Source of the DNA: Apus apus
Lineage: Eukaryota; Chordata; Aves; Apodiformes; Apodidae
Direction of reading: 5' to 3'
Length of the DNA: 64,000 nt
Assembly (NCBI RefSeq): GCF_020740795.1
Contig: NC_067284.1
Location: forward strand, 94,975,440-95,039,439
The position numbers and the translations under genes are program-made. Shown one piece after another: positions 40,701-55,700 of this stretch. The notes below the pieces were generated by a model. That model saw only the letters and a list, made by a program, of their open reading frames with translations. It was not told the DNA's origin and made no database searches. The stretch's first letter is position 1. Every line of letters starts with the position of its first letter.

Positions 40701-43700
40701 GCCAGAACACTTAAGATCCCAGAACCGTATGATGGTATAGCCACTTACTAGGTGATTCTGGATGACTGTTAACTATTTTAAAATACTCTTGTTTTCTTTT
40801 GACTGGTTTATAAAACAGAGCTTTATAAAATAAAGAGTAATCTCATTACTAGTGAATTATTTTGATTTTGAACTTCAGGTAATTGTATATTGTTGAGTAA
40901 TTCTACATATGTGTCTTTTTAACACTAAGAGGTCTTAGTAATTAATGATACCTAATAGGTTTGATATGGTATGTGAATTTAAACTAAATGGGTTTATTTA
41001 CATCAGTTTTATGATGTATATTAGCTTCTAAGTTTATTGAGAAGAGTGTACATGAATAAAACTGGGTCTTTTCAATCCGTAAGCGCCAGGTGGTTAGATT
41101 TGTAATTAATAACGTCTTTTGAGAAATGTATGTTGTGGGATTAATATTTGCTCATAAGGATAACTAATGTCTCGGATGGGAATTCTTTAACATACTCAAT
41201 ACTACAGCTGAACCTTGGAGCAATATCTTCTCTAGTAAAACTTTAACTTGTCAGCTTGTGTAAGGAACTTCAGTATCATGGAAATTTGGCTAAAATATTA
41301 AGTAAGTTAAACTGGAAAAAATGTCCTTGCAGGGGAAACAAAGCCACATCTTACTACATGATTGAGGCGACTTTTGCAGTTACATTAGTATTTACTGTAG
41401 GATTCTGTAGATGCTGAGGCTTAAAATTATATACCTGAATACCTGGAAGTGTGCTGACATTGTAGAAAAGCAGTATTTTTGTCCTGTGTAATAGGAATTG
41501 AGCTCAACATGTCACAAGCCAATTTTTATTCAGAATTGGCTTCCAAATCAGAGTTTTTATTGTGTAAGAATTAGATGTGATCTAGAAGGTTGTTTCTAGC
41601 ATAGAAAACTCTAGCAGCAGTTAGCTACCCAGATTAAAGGATATTCTAGTTTGAAAACTATTATTGAACTATTTTTACAAAAAAAAATTTGAAAAAGAGA
41701 TAAGGCTATGACTTGTTAATGAATTATTTTTTCTCCTGATAAACAAGGTGTTTTGAACACCTTTCAAATAAGGAATAAAAAACAGAAACAGCTTGTTTAT
41801 AAATGCTTGCGTTGTGTTAAGTATTTTGTACACTTATCTGAAAATTTAAATAAGAGTGTTAAATTAATAGAATCATAAAATGGTTTGGATTAGAAGGGAC
41901 CTTAAAAATCACCTAATTCCAACCCCCCCCGCATGGGCATCTAACCTGGCCTTCAATACTTCCAGGGATGGGGCAGCCACAACTTCCCTGGGGAACCTGT
42001 TCCAGTGTCTCACCACCCTCATACTAAAGAATTTCCTCCAAATATCTAACCTAAATGTCCCCTCTTTCAGATTAAAGACATTACCCCTCATCCTTTCACT
42101 ACATGCCCTTATAAGAAGTCCCTCCCCAGCTTTCCTGTTGGCCCCTTTTGGGTCCTGGAAGGCCACTGTAAGGTCTCCCCAGGGCATTTTCTTCTCTAGG
42201 CTGAACAACCCCAAGCCTCTCAGCCTGTCTTCACAGGAGAGGTGTTCCAGGACTCTGCTTATCTTTGTGACCTTCATCTGGACTCACTTGAAGAGCTCCA
42301 TGCCCTCTTTATGTTTGGGGCCCTGGAACTGGACACAGTACTGCAGGTGGGGTCTCACGAGAGTGGAGTAGATGGAGGAAATCACCTTCCTCGACCTACT
42401 GGCCATGCTTATTTTGATGCAATGCAGGAAACAGGTGTCTTTCTGAGCTGCAAGTGCACATTACTGGCTCATGTTGAGCGTCTCATCAGCCAACACTCCC
42501 AAGTCCTTCTCCTCTGGGCTGTCACCCACATAAAGGAACTTGAACTTAGCCTTGTTGAACTTCATTCAGTTTGCATGGGCCCAGCCCTTAAGCCTGTCAG
42601 GGTCCCTCTGGATCGCCTCCCTTCCCTCCAGCATGTCAACCACACCACACAGCCTTGGTGTTGTCAGCAAACTTGCTGAGGATGCGCTCATTCCCCTGTC
42701 CATGTTGCTGACAAAGATGTCAGACAGTGCCAGTCCCAATACCGACCCTTGAAGAATGCCACTCATCACTGATCTCCACTTGGACATCGAGCTGTTGACC
42801 ACAACTCTTTGAATGCGACAAGCTAGCCAATTCCTTATCCACTGAGTGGTCCATCTCTCTCTGTTTTAGAGACAAGGATTTCATGCAGGACAGTGTCAAA
42901 TGCTTTGTATGAGTCCAGGTAGATGACATCAGTTGGTCTGCCAAATTGGTCAGGCATGATTTGCCCTTAGTTAAGCCATGTTGGCAGTCACCAGTCACCT
43001 CCTTATTTTCCATGTGCCTTAGCATAGTTCAGGAGCATCTGCTCTGTGATCTTGCTGGGCACAGAGGTGAGACTGACTGGCCTTTAGTTTGCTGGGTTTT
43101 CTTTTTTTTCCATTTTTAGAAAATGGGGGTTATGTTTCCCCTCTTGGCATAATTTTTCAAATATGATGGAAAGCAGCTTAGCAGCTTCATCTACCAGTTC
43201 CTTCAGGACCCATGGATTTATCTCATCAGTTGTGTACCTTTGAGTTCCTTAGATGATCTGCATTGCTCCTGAGCTTGGAGGAGGTGATCCTTGAATATTA
43301 ATCAGCTTTCTTGGGTTCCTTTTCCCTCCAGGGCTTTATCCCCTGGTACTTTACCAAGCATGTGCCCGAAGAGGCCAAAGTCTGCTCTTCTTAAGCGAGC
43401 TTGCTGTGCATCCTCCTTGCTGCCCCTGAGGATTTTGAACTCCACCATTTTATGGTCACTGCAGCCTCTCCTTGTTAACTCCTCTGTCACTTGGAGAACA
43501 AAGTTATGTCAACCCCTTCTAGGAACCTTCTGGATTAATTATGCCCTGCTGTGTTGTCCCTCCAACAGATATGGGGGTGGTTGAAGCTCTCCATGAATAC
43601 CGGGGCATGTCAATGTGAGGCTACTCCTGTGTCTCTATAAAGGGCCTCATCTACTCGGTCTTCCTGTTTGGGTGCCCTGTAGCAGACCCCCACTATGATG

Positions 43701-46700
43701 TCCCCTGTCCCTGCCCTCCCTTTAACCCTGACCTGTAAGCTCTCAGTTGCCTTCTCACCCATCCCCAGGTGGAGCTCCATGTAGTCCAGCTGTAAATTAG
43801 TTTTGGAATGCAGTCTCTAGTGTATGACTGGAAAGTGTTGTGAGTTCTTGCTTTTCTGCTCATGAATTTTATGAGTAGAGATGGTGAAAAGGAATTGCCA
43901 TTAAAAAAAAATAATTTTATGCCCACTACAGACTTAATTCTGAGCTGCAGAAAATATCTTCATTGGTTAACTTGCAGCTTTATAGATTTGAGCAAAACAT
44001 TTCTTTAAAAGTAGTAGCCAAGAGTCTTTAAAGATGTTTCTGTTGAATCTTAGAGTTGACTGTATAAGAAACTGGCCATTTAGTAGATTCATAGGTTTTT
44101 ACTGCCTTGTGTGCCAGTGATGGTTAGTAATTTCAAGCAAGCTTTCTGATGAAGCTTTTGATGTATAACAAATCTGTTAGTTGAAATTGCTGGCACATGT
44201 CAGAAGCACTGTAAAACAAGATAGTTTTGCAAGTTTTCTAGTCTTTTGTTCCTGTTGCTGTTGGTCAGTTCCTTGACTGTAGGAAGCAGTGTGCAGGGGC
44301 CAGGAAAAAATGCATATTGATGCTTAAATGAGGGGCATTGCTCGCATGACTTATCATGCAAGGTAGAAGTGTGTAGGTTGTACCTTTCTGCAGAACACAT
44401 CATTCAATGTGTGAACTTATTCATATCTTAGGTTTAGTACTCCTCTAAGATTACTTTGGTGAATAACAATGTAGTTAGTTATCTATGTACCTGTATAAAT
44501 ATTCTACTCATAATAGAATTAATTCTTGCCTGTTCCCATGTAATGGAAGTCTCATTTAAAGTTTGTTTTGAGTTAGTGGCAAGTGTGAATGTCAGGCTAG
44601 ATTAACTCTGAAATAAGTGTAGTTCTTCTTACTAGAGTAGATATTGAAAGCTTGTTGTAAGATAGATATCCATTCTGGCTTTAGTTTTATTGCCATGCTG
44701 GAACTATTAAACTTTGTGCTGATCTAAGATGTAAAAGGTCAAATACATACTACTAATGAGCCAGGGACTTCCACAGAACCGATTTAAAGAGAGAGTGAAG
44801 TAACATACTAACTTGAAAAATAAGTGGAGTGAGATGACAAATTTGAGTCTGCTGTAAACTAAACTCCAATCAGTTTTTCATAAGTATCAAAATTTTGTTC
44901 AGTTACCTAAGACTCACATCTTTCATGAGCTGAGATTCTGTGTTCTAATGCCAAAAGAAGTAGTTTCCTTGGTTTGTGATTTAGCATAAAGATAATAATC
45001 GGAATCATAGTATGAGAATAGAGCTGAGTGTTGAGTGTGAGTGCTTTGCATAGTGATAACTGAATGTGTTTATAGCAGCTTAATATTTCAGCTTTTGCAC
45101 TGTGGGATTTAAATAGTTTTCTTCAGCATGAAACTGCACAATTCAGAGTTACAAAATTTTACTGCATATCTCTGGTTTTGTATCATGCTGTTAACAGCAA
45201 CTTCAGCATTGTGTTTAAAACACAAAGTCTCTCTACAGTGAGTGAGTGAAATATCCCGCTTGTATTCTTATTAAGAAACGAGATTTTTAACTTTTGGGAT
45301 ACATAGCTTACCTTTTACTTTGTGCCCAGCCTGTGCATCAGCAGATATATATATATTAGGTGTGAGAGAATTTATCCTTCCACCTCACTGAATTTATAAA
45401 CTGACCAATTCTGCCACTTTGTGGATAGCAGAAGGACATACAGCCTTTCTTGCCTGTTAGAGCTGGTGATGATAGATATTGTTTATGGGTTTCTGGTTGT
45501 GTTGGTTTTCTTTTTTTCCTTTCCTTTTGTGTCACTATTTCTGGCTCTTTCCCCTTTGACCTATGTGTTTTGAGGTAGGATTATAGTGTAACAGAAGGAT
45601 TATGGACACATATCGAGACAGTATTTCTGAGAAGTTAAACTTGTCGGTTATCCAGATTCACTGCAGAGGCATTCATGAATGTCTCCTTCATGCAACATCA
45701 GATTCCTTTCAAATATGTTTTCTTGAGGTCACACATACAGACAGTCCCATGTGTCAGTGCAGTTGATGGAACTGCAGTTGCATCAATTGCCTTCTGCTGC
45801 CTTTGGCACTGAGGCAGAACTGAAGTGTTGAGGCCTATTACTCTGAGCCTTCAGGTTTCCAAGAAACAGTTTTTAATAAACTGACTCCATTGTCTTCTTA
45901 GCTGTTTTCCTTGCACACTGACTTTCACAGTGGTGTGAGGCCCATAATAGCCAACTGCCACATTCCTGGGCAGAATTTGACCTTTAAGCTTTAAGCACTA
46001 CCTTTCTGAGAAACCTTTTTCTCTCGGTCCTGGACATAATTCTTATCTCTCCAGTGGGAAGGCTACATCTCTGACATGGCCAAGAGGAAATATCTTCAAC
46101 TTGCATCAGAGGAGGTTTAGATTGGATATTAGGAAAAAATTATTTCCCGACAGTGCTGTCAAACACTGGAACAGGCTGTCCAAGGAAGTGAAGGTATTTA
46201 AAGACATGTAGATATGGTGCTTAGGGACATGGTGTAGTGGTGAACTTGGCAGTACTAGATTAATGGTTGGGCTAGATGATCTTAAAGGTCTTTTCCAACC
46301 AAAACGATTCTATGATTCTGTGGCCATTTTTCTTAAGTTGTAGTGTATGATTTCCCAGATTAAATGAACTGCATGTGTAAGGGCAAGGTACCTAGATGTC
46401 TTCTGATGCCAAAGTCTGGTTACTTTGGGATTCGTGTCAGATTTCTCAACAGGAGCTCATAAATATGTAGTGCAGGGGATTTAAAAGATCTGCAGATCTT
46501 TAGGGTATTTGGTGTGAATTGCTTCAATATTGAAAAAATTTCTTAGTTTCCACATCAGTTGCCTCAAAAGGCATGGCAGAATGTCTTTTGTCAGCATTAC
46601 AAGCAGTGAAGCAGTCCTTTTCTATTTGTGTATAAATATAAAAATGCGGAGACCCTTTCTGAGTGAAGTACAACTGAAGCTTAAAAAGCCATCTTAAAAT

Positions 46701-49700
46701 GGAGAGGTGAGATGTGAAAGAACATGTAAGCCATGAAATAGATTAGAAAAAATATATCAAAATACAAATACCTGCAATAACAGAAAAAACCCTTAAAAAT
46801 TGACACTTTTTCTCTAAAATTATCTAAATGATCCCAGTATTGGTCATATCAGTGATGCCAATTTTTTTTCTGTTCATAGAATTATGGAATGGCAGGTTGG
46901 GAGGGACCTCGAGGATCATCTGGTCCAACCTATCTAGGTACTACTATAGTTTATATGAGATGGCTCAGCACCCTGCCAAGCTGAGACTTAAAACTATCCA
47001 GCATAGGGGAATCTACCACTTCCCTTGGGAGGTTATTCCAATGTTTGATTGTCCTCATGGTGAAAAATTTACCTCTTGTAAGACTTGCTCTCCAGGAGCA
47101 ACTTGTGCCCATTATCCCTTGTCTTTTCCACATGACTCTTTGTAAATAGGGAATCTTCATCTTCTTGGTAGCCACCCTTTAAGTACTGGAACATGGTAAT
47201 AAGGTCTCCCCAAAGCCTTCTTTCCTTAAGGCTGAACAAACCATTTTCTCAGCCTCTCCTCATATGGCAAATCCTTCGGTCCTCTGATCATCCTTGTGGC
47301 CCTTCTCTGGACGTTCTCCAGCCTGTCTGCATCCTTTTTTATAGCATGCAGATCAAAACTGAACACAATACTCCAGGCATGGTCTGACAAGTGCCGAGTG
47401 GGATGATGACTTCTTTATTTCTGCTGGTTGATGCCCTTGTTGATGCAGCCCAGCATCCTGTTGGCTTTCTTTGCCACTGCAGCACAGTCTTCACTCATGT
47501 TGAGCCTGTTATCCACCAAGACCCCCAGGTCCCTTTCCACAGGGCTGTTCTCCAGCCGGTTGATCCCAGTCTGATCTTGGCTCTTGCTTCCCCATTACTC
47601 CATCTTGACACCACTAGTGTGCACCACAACTCAGTGAACACAGGTACTTGTCAGCTGCCTTTAGAAGTGAATGTGTTTAGAGAAGCATCGTTTGCAGGGC
47701 TGTTATGTTGTAGAAGTGGAATTGAAGTATTTTGTCCAGGTTTTGTGGTATACTGCATTTATCACCATGGTCCTTTTGGAAGGACCATTTTGGGATGTGT
47801 TGAAGAGAGATTCTTCCTCTTCCTTCTGCCCCTTCAGGCCTTTTTCATACAGGTAGGTATTGTTTGCTTTTTTTTTGTTGCCAGATCTGGAAACAGATCC
47901 CTTGCTGCAGTCTGACAAACTCACAGCCACTGCTTGCTTCCATCAGTATGTTCTTCTGACACTGGCTCTTGACTTTTTTGCTCACTGAAGACTCAAAAAA
48001 GAGATCATGAACATGGAGTCTAAGCTAACATAAGAAATAAAACTTTAAAACTCCTGAATTTTACATGGTGGCTGCCTCATTGTTGAAGGTAGAAGTATGG
48101 AGAATACAACTTTGGTACCTTAACACTTTTCTTTTTAGATTTTTTTTTTTATTTTGTGTATGCAATAATTATCTGAGCAGCTAGTATGATTACAGTAACT
48201 GCAGACCTATAATGATACCCTGAGGTTCTAGAAATGGTTTTAGTGACAACTTAAAAATAAAACCTGTTATCAGTGTTTGTCATTCATCAAAGTATTTGTC
48301 ACTGTGATTTGTTAAAGCAGTAGAAAATTCTGAAGAACATATAATACTCAATAATGCAGTAGACTAAGGAAAGGTAAAGACTAATTTAGAAGGATTTCTG
48401 TTATAAAAACAAGATATCAGCCTGTCACTTTTACTTAATAGTTCCCTTAAAGGCCTAATTCTTTGACTTACATATTTAATAAATTGCAGTCTTTCCTGTT
48501 TTTCTAATTAAATTCCTCTAGGGAATACTATCACTTGCTGTAATATCTATTTTGATATACATTGTGAAACAACCACAATTAAGATTTTTTTCTTAACTAA
48601 CTTTGACAGATTATCTGAAAAGGCACATGTTCTGCAGTTAAAGGAAAGCCTTTCAGTGTGTTTACAAATGGCTTCTTAAAGACTCTCCTATCACTGCTCA
48701 TACTCTCCCATAAGCACTAGCACAAGTTATATTTTAAGTACAGTAAGAACAATAAATAGTTTGTAAGGGTTTTTCTTTTATCAGTGTCTTCTACTAGTGT
48801 TCTAGTATTTTTGAGCAGAATGGCTTGATACAGGAGAGGAAGAGTATGGTACTCTGCTTTTGGCTTATATATTGTTTTCAGGCAGTTTTTTACTGCCTGA
48901 AGCATTTTTTTTTTTACTTGGGTTGAGTGTATCTATAGTCTTTTCAATCTGTTCCCAACAATTGATTGCATTTTCCACATTTATGTATGTATCCATTTAT
49001 GGACAGGGAGAGAAGGGGACTAATATTGAGTTATCTTGATCTGAAAATGTTATGGATGGAGTAGAAAGAAAAATCTGCATTTTTCAGAAGAAAAAAAATA
49101 CATGCGGTCCTTGGCCAAGTGTTAAATAAAGTATTATATACATAAAGTTAAATAAAGGTATTGCTTCACCACCAAGAAGACCCTGGCATGTTGGTTCTAT
49201 CCTCCAGAAGAAGTCTGAATCCATTTAATCCTCAGCCCGGTTTTCAACAGAGCAAGGAAGGCCACCAAATGTAGCATGTATGTGCTAATGTGTCATCACT
49301 GGTCATTCAGATGGTCTTAGCGTCACTGAATTGTAGTTTTTCAGAGGTCTAACATATCCAGTGTTTAAAATAAACATAGTTTAAGGTCAAGTCTTAATCA
49401 CTGAAGAATCACTGCTCAGTACATGGACATTAATGTTGGAAATGTTATGCTGTATATAGCTAAAATAAATGCATTTGCCTGAAATTAATCATTTTAGACA
49501 AAAATATAATCAAATTTCTGAAAGCTGGAAGACATACTTTTTGTATTAAGAAAACACGACTAAAATTACATTTGCAAATGGAGTAACATTTACCACATTT
49601 AAGGTGAAATGGTGATTCTTTCATCATAGCAGGATCAGCATGACAATTTTCTGTTTGGTTTAACTAGTCATTGGTTGTTCTGTGAAACATAAAAGCTCTA

Positions 49701-52700
49701 AGAATATTTTTATAAGTTCCGTAAAAATCTTGCAAGACTTTTTCTGACTTTAGAAGACTGGTAAAAGCACACTTTGAAGAATGAGGTTAAGAACCCTGTT
49801 TTATATGTGCATATACGTAAAAATTTTGAAGTGTCTTCAACCTCCTTCTTTTGAGGGTTTGTAAATATTTTGTGAAGTTGCTTGTTTGATTCTAATTTAT
49901 GCTTCACATGGAATCGGTTTATTTCTTGCTAACTCTTGACAAAATTAATCTTGCTTGCACAGAGGAGACAGTAAGCTGATTATGGCTGCATATTCAAGAA
50001 GGGTATCAAGGATATTGAGGAGCTGGACATTTCTTTAAGTGTTGCCCTTCTGCTATAGCAATCAGCTGCAGCCTCAAATTTTATTTTTTGTCACCATTAA
50101 ATTACATTAAATAGATTGTTTTTCATAACAGAAGTGTTGGACAACTGTAACTGACAATATTAACTCAGAGATCAAGACATGACCCTGCTCCTGAGCATTA
50201 TTTCTGGTTGCTAGGCCATGTTTTTAGATCCAGCTGATCTGACTACCAGCTGCTTCTCACATGTGGAGTCCTGGCGCAACAAGGAGCTCTGGTGTTGCAG
50301 AGCACTGAGGGTTTATGTTATACTGAATCTCTTTCCCTTTCCCCATGACCTGCTTGTAGTGGAGAGCTCTGCTACTGGGCCGTAAGGTTTGGAGGCCTGC
50401 CTAGGAAGTGCATATACAGATGTATGTGATTTTAGCTTCAAAGAAAATATTTTTTTTTGTGGAGTTTGCTGTGCTAAGTATAAATGTTACAACCTCTGTA
50501 AGTTAAATGAGTCGTAAGAGCATTTTAAATCTTCTATATAGTCCTTTTTCTGTAAAACAGCAATGAAAAAGTTAGTGCAGCCTTTTGAGTTAAATATTCA
50601 AGCAGAAGAAATCAAGGAAGTTAAAAATCTGATAAAGATTTGCTTGAGCAAGCTACATTCCCTAACTAGAAAGAAATGAGTGATACAAAAAGTGAAGTGG
50701 TACACTTTTGATCCAGGTAGTATTACTACAGAAATCTTAACTTTTGAAACCTCTAATACAAATTAATATCTTTTTAGCCATCAGCAATTTTGTCATTGCT
50801 GCTGTTAGCCTTTGCCTTTATGCTGAAGCTGTGTGTTTATAGAGCATCTAATGCAAAGGATCTAAAGCTGTTCTTTGCATAAATAATTATTAACAGGCTT
50901 GTGAAGTGGTGCATGGATTTGGCAAGAGGGGAGGCCAACTGGGAGAAAACAAGAACAAAAAAAAAAAAAGTAAAGCTAAGGATTAAAGCTGACAGAACAA
51001 GTTTCCACTGAATAATTATTTTTCGTTATCTCTAAAACACTTGTGAAAGCTTAAGTAGCTTGGCAATTTCTTTCAATATTGCACCCTGTCAGATTAAAGT
51101 GGTTTAGAGTTTACAGTTTCCAGAAAGTTTCTAGACTATAATTTCAAGTTAGTATTTGTGTTATATAGAAAAATCAGATGCTTTAGAAGGTTGTTTCTAC
51201 AGACATTATTTCCTTATCAATTTTGAAGAAATAGTAAAAAATAAGCAGGACCCAAAAAGACGTAAATAACCAAGTTTTCAAATACTAAGATCTGTGCTGA
51301 AGCCATGGTCAAAGAAGATTTCTCTGATGGTGCAAACACTTGTTAGCTTTTGGGTTTGTTCAGAGACTTCTTTCAAGCAGAAGATAAAACTATAAGGCAA
51401 AGAATTGAAATGTGGTTTAAGTAAAAGAACATCACCAAATTTTAACTGCTTTAAAAATTACTTTTATAATTATTTAGGATTGGCTTTAGGTTTGCTCTTT
51501 AGGGAGTACTTTAAATTATGTGTATACTTACATTTTTTATACTTTATTTTCTGCCTTTGTGTCCCCACTTGAGGTCTGTATAAGACTACTAGAAATCCTC
51601 TGTTCTTTGAAACTTGAAATTGGTTAGATTTTAGAGGGAGTTTTATAGGTTATAACACAGGATTACTGTATTTTCATTTCAAAATGACAGCAGTCTTGGG
51701 CAAAGATATTCAATATGTTAATTTTCAAAGGTGGTTTTGTGATTTTTATCTGAATGACTTAATTGTTTTAGCATAGCATAAACAAAAAACAGAAACCAAG
51801 GTGAATTTTTACGTTGTCTGTATATCTCTTACTTTTGTCATGTACTGGCTTTGGTGCTGTAACTTGTCTTATTTCTTCCTGTTTGCCTTTTCCCTTTCTT
51901 CTACCTTTTGGCAATGTAGACCTTGAGGTATAGGATATCTAAATATATTAATTACTTCTTTGGTGCCTTTCTCTTTCAGGATAACATTTTGTCATCTGCC
52001 TTTCCAAAGTAAATGGTTATATGTGGGCACCGAAAGAGGAAACATTCACATTGTCAATGTGGAATCATTTACTCTCTCAGGCTATGTCATCATGTGGAAT
52101 AAAGCCATTGAACTGTGAGTTTGATCAAGTATTGTCTGTTGGGGGGAGGGATCAGAAGTGTCCTAGATACTAACGTCAGTTGCAGAAATGGCCTCCAGAT
52201 TATTCTCACTATACCAGATATGCAATCAAAGCACATAACTGGTCATGTAAATACTTCTTCTTATAAACATGAAGTGTTAATATATATTGTTTCTGCCTAT
52301 AACACTATCATAGTGTCTGGAATAAACAAAAAAATACAATATAAAAATAGACATGAAAACAACTGTTTGTGGTGATAAAGAGCTAGAAGAATAATATATG
52401 TTTAAATATGATGTGGCTGATACTTGGGCAGGCCTGTGTATTGTATAGTTTTGGAGTTAAAGCCCAAGGTATAAGGATATGCATTGTAAGAAGGCTGATG
52501 CATGCCAAATATCAAATTACTGGCTGAAAATGTACATTTAAATAAGCCTATTCCAAAAGCAAGGCATGTTTTGCAGCTGTTATCATTGCTCCTCCTATTT
52601 TAATAGTAAAGTTCTATATGTAAATATAGTGTTTGGAGAGTGAAAACATCTACTTTTGTGCTGCTATTCTCCTGTTGTTATTTGGATCCCAGAATGCTAT

Positions 52701-55700
52701 GTGTATCTTCCAAACACACATTAAGTCCATCACTTGGCAAAGTCTGAAACAAACACAGCTCTTTGTTAGTCCACCTTCTTGAATAGCAAGAGGAACATAA
52801 AGCTTAATTCTGTGTTGTTTTAACAACATCTAGCTTAGGAAGTTTATGAATAATGGCAAGGCCTGTTTTCCTGCATCAAAATAAACATTTTATTGAACTG
52901 TGTCAATTCTGTAACAACAAACATTAAGATGCCAATATTGTAAAGCTAATGGCATTTTTTTTGTGTTCCAAATAAGCACTAAATAAGTCTTGTTATAATG
53001 AGACAGAAACTTAAGTTTCTAGAAATAGATAGCAAGTATTAATGTGCTTGAAAAGTAAAAGCTACTCTATGCTGAAATGTCAATAACTTGCTTATATAGT
53101 TTATATCTCCAGGATCTGTATTAGTTGCAGTCATTTTGGGATGCAGTTTTGGGCAGGGGAATTTTTTTTAATTAAATGGAAGTATTTCTTGTTTAGGTCA
53201 TCCAAATCTCACCCAGGACCGATTGTACACATCAGTGACAATCCAATGGATGAAGGAAAGGTAGGATATGTTTAAAGACTACTGAATACATTATTTTTCA
53301 AGCAAGACCTTTTTTTTTAAGTGTAGATACCACTGCCTTTTGTTGCTACTGTTCCACATACACAGGAGAAAATGCTATTTTTTGTTTACTTGCTTTTCAT
53401 TTGACATATTAGTGGTGGATAAAATTGAACAGAAAGCGAATGGTACTGTTGTCTCAGTGGTGACTTGAGTGTTTTAATAACATGCTAGTTATAAGCTTGT
53501 ATCCTGGACACCTGAGGTTTCAGTCCAACAAGGATAATTTCATGAGTGGAGTTTTTTTTATGACTAAGGAGTTTCTATGGAGAATTAAGTTTGAATCGCA
53601 TTCCAGAATCATGGAGCATAGAATATTAATGCAATGAAGCTATGGTAACTTCGGAAAAGAAAAATTATCTATTTGCTCTGGTGTATTTCACCCCCATCCT
53701 ACATTTAATTATCAACAATTAAAGAATTGCTGTTGCTATCAATCAGTGTTTTAGAATCTGACCTTAAATTCTTCTTCTTTCTCTTCAGAAAAATATCACT
53801 TAAAAAACCCTGCAATTGCAAGAACCTCCTGTGTACTGAATTGAGTATTTCCATGCTATTAGCCTTGTAATCACTGAATTCTTGCATGTTTAAAGTTATA
53901 ATAGAAAAATGATATAATATTGCTTATGATAGGCAATATAATTCAAAATGGTATACGTAACTCTGTAGTGAAAAAACCAAATCTAATATTCACTTTTACT
54001 AGATCAAATGTGTATCATATTTTTAGGGTACTTTAGTGCTGTATAACACTGCAATAGATCAAATACTTTTATCTGTAAGCCAGTAGGTAGTCCTCTGCTA
54101 ATTTGCATACTGGAAATAACTGTATGCCTTGAAAATCTTACTGTCTGAAAACGCTGTCTAGGTAAAACTTCTAGGTATGACATTAGTCCATAATAATTTA
54201 GGTCTTTATCCTTGACTACAATGGCATGTGTGTGAAGTCAGTGTTTTCTAAGTTGCAATATAAAGGAAGTGTCCTCAGGGCACTTGTGTTTTTTTTCTCA
54301 CAGAAAATAGGCTGTTTCAACACCTAATAAATTCCAGCAGCCAACTATTCCTTTTTTTTTATGTCCAGGCTGGGGAAAAAGATGTGGGACTGATGGCATG
54401 CTGCTTAATGCTAGAAGCTGCTTTTTCTGTAGCAAGGTTTCTCAAAGGAATGGTCTTGTAGTCTGTATTGCCTTCTTCTATGTAACAAGTGCCAAGACTG
54501 TTACTACTGACTTAAATTGGCTTTGTTTTGTTGTCACTTAGGCAGTGTCACTTAAGATAGGATAAGCTTAGATAGTCATTAATGAGTTAGACTAATCAAT
54601 TAGTTTGAGCAATTTGAATCTTTTCTCCCTGCAGAAATGGCCTAATCTTGCTTCTGGCAAAAAGGTTATTTGGAAATTTTTTTTATTTCTCTCCAGCTTT
54701 CTTCATCTTAACAACTTAGGTACTTGGTTTTCCTTTAGCCAATTATCTCAATTGTGATTAACATCTGGAGGGAGTTTATATTAAAGTTTCTTTACAGTAA
54801 GTACAAAGTAAACCTCTAACATTGAGGTCTTCAATAATGGTTGTCTTCATAAGTACATTCATGTACTACATGTAGTATTACACTACATCTCTTAGAGGCA
54901 AGAACTACAGGCATTGCAAATGACGCTATTTTGCTAATCCTAATAAAGACTTAATGGATCTGCTTATTATTGCAGCTTCTGATTGGCTTTGAGTCTGGAA
55001 CAGTGGTATTGTGGGATCTGAAGTCAAAGAAGGCAGATTACAGATACACACATGATGAGGTAACGGTTTTCATTGGATTACTTACTATGAGGATACCATT
55101 CACTGTCCTAATAGTGATTTTTTTTTTTTTCATCTCCTGCTTCTGTCACCAGTGGATCAATAAATAGGTCTCTTTGAAATTGCAAGTGCTTGAAGTGTTC
55201 TTTTAAAAGAGCCATAGTTCTTAAGTAATAGAAACTTCAGATTGAGTAAGCATTCATTGTCTTGGTGGGTTTTTTTCTGGTGGTTCTGGCTCGGTATTGA
55301 TGCTTGTGTGTTTTAGTTCTACCAATGAAGAGTTTCTTGAAAGGAGGACTCTGAAATAGTAATTCTTCAGTGTTAATTTTCAGTTCAAAAGTCAATTGTA
55401 TTCATGCATCACTTCACATTCAAAATGTTTTGTGTTTCTTTAGTTCTTCACTGGAATCCTGATTTCTACCTTTAATATGCTTTGGTACAGTCATCTTAAT
55501 ATACTTGTTCTAGTTTTCAGTTATTTTAAATAAACTGAGCAGCATGGATCCCTGAGAGTCTCTACCTGCATCCATGAACATCCAGTTACTGCCAGCCTGT
55601 CTTTATTCTAGCTTGCTTTACTTCCTGATATCTTAACCAGTTATTCATATGTTCAAGGATCTCTAGTCTGCTTGTTTTCAGTTTCCTTTGAGAGATGTTC

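Larger units (their letters stand above)
39257..51979 (+). other. STXBP5: STXBP5 intron 4 (12.7 kb) with three CR1 insertions
   Basis: A U2-type intron (GTAGGA to CTCTTTCAG). It carries an antisense CR1 at about 41867-43795, a sense CR1 at about 46085-46320 and an antisense CR1 at about 46876-47630. A short GT run lies at about 39565-39579. The segments 39257-41866, 43796-46084 and 47631-51979 are AT-rich with no coding sequence recognised; 40134-40190 may be another very decayed antisense CR1 tail. Confidence 0.88.

Noticed and set aside
55060..55167. Open-frame extension of exon 7
   Set aside because: It reads past the GTAACG donor into intron 7 without homology; exon 8 at 62509 continues the protein in frame.
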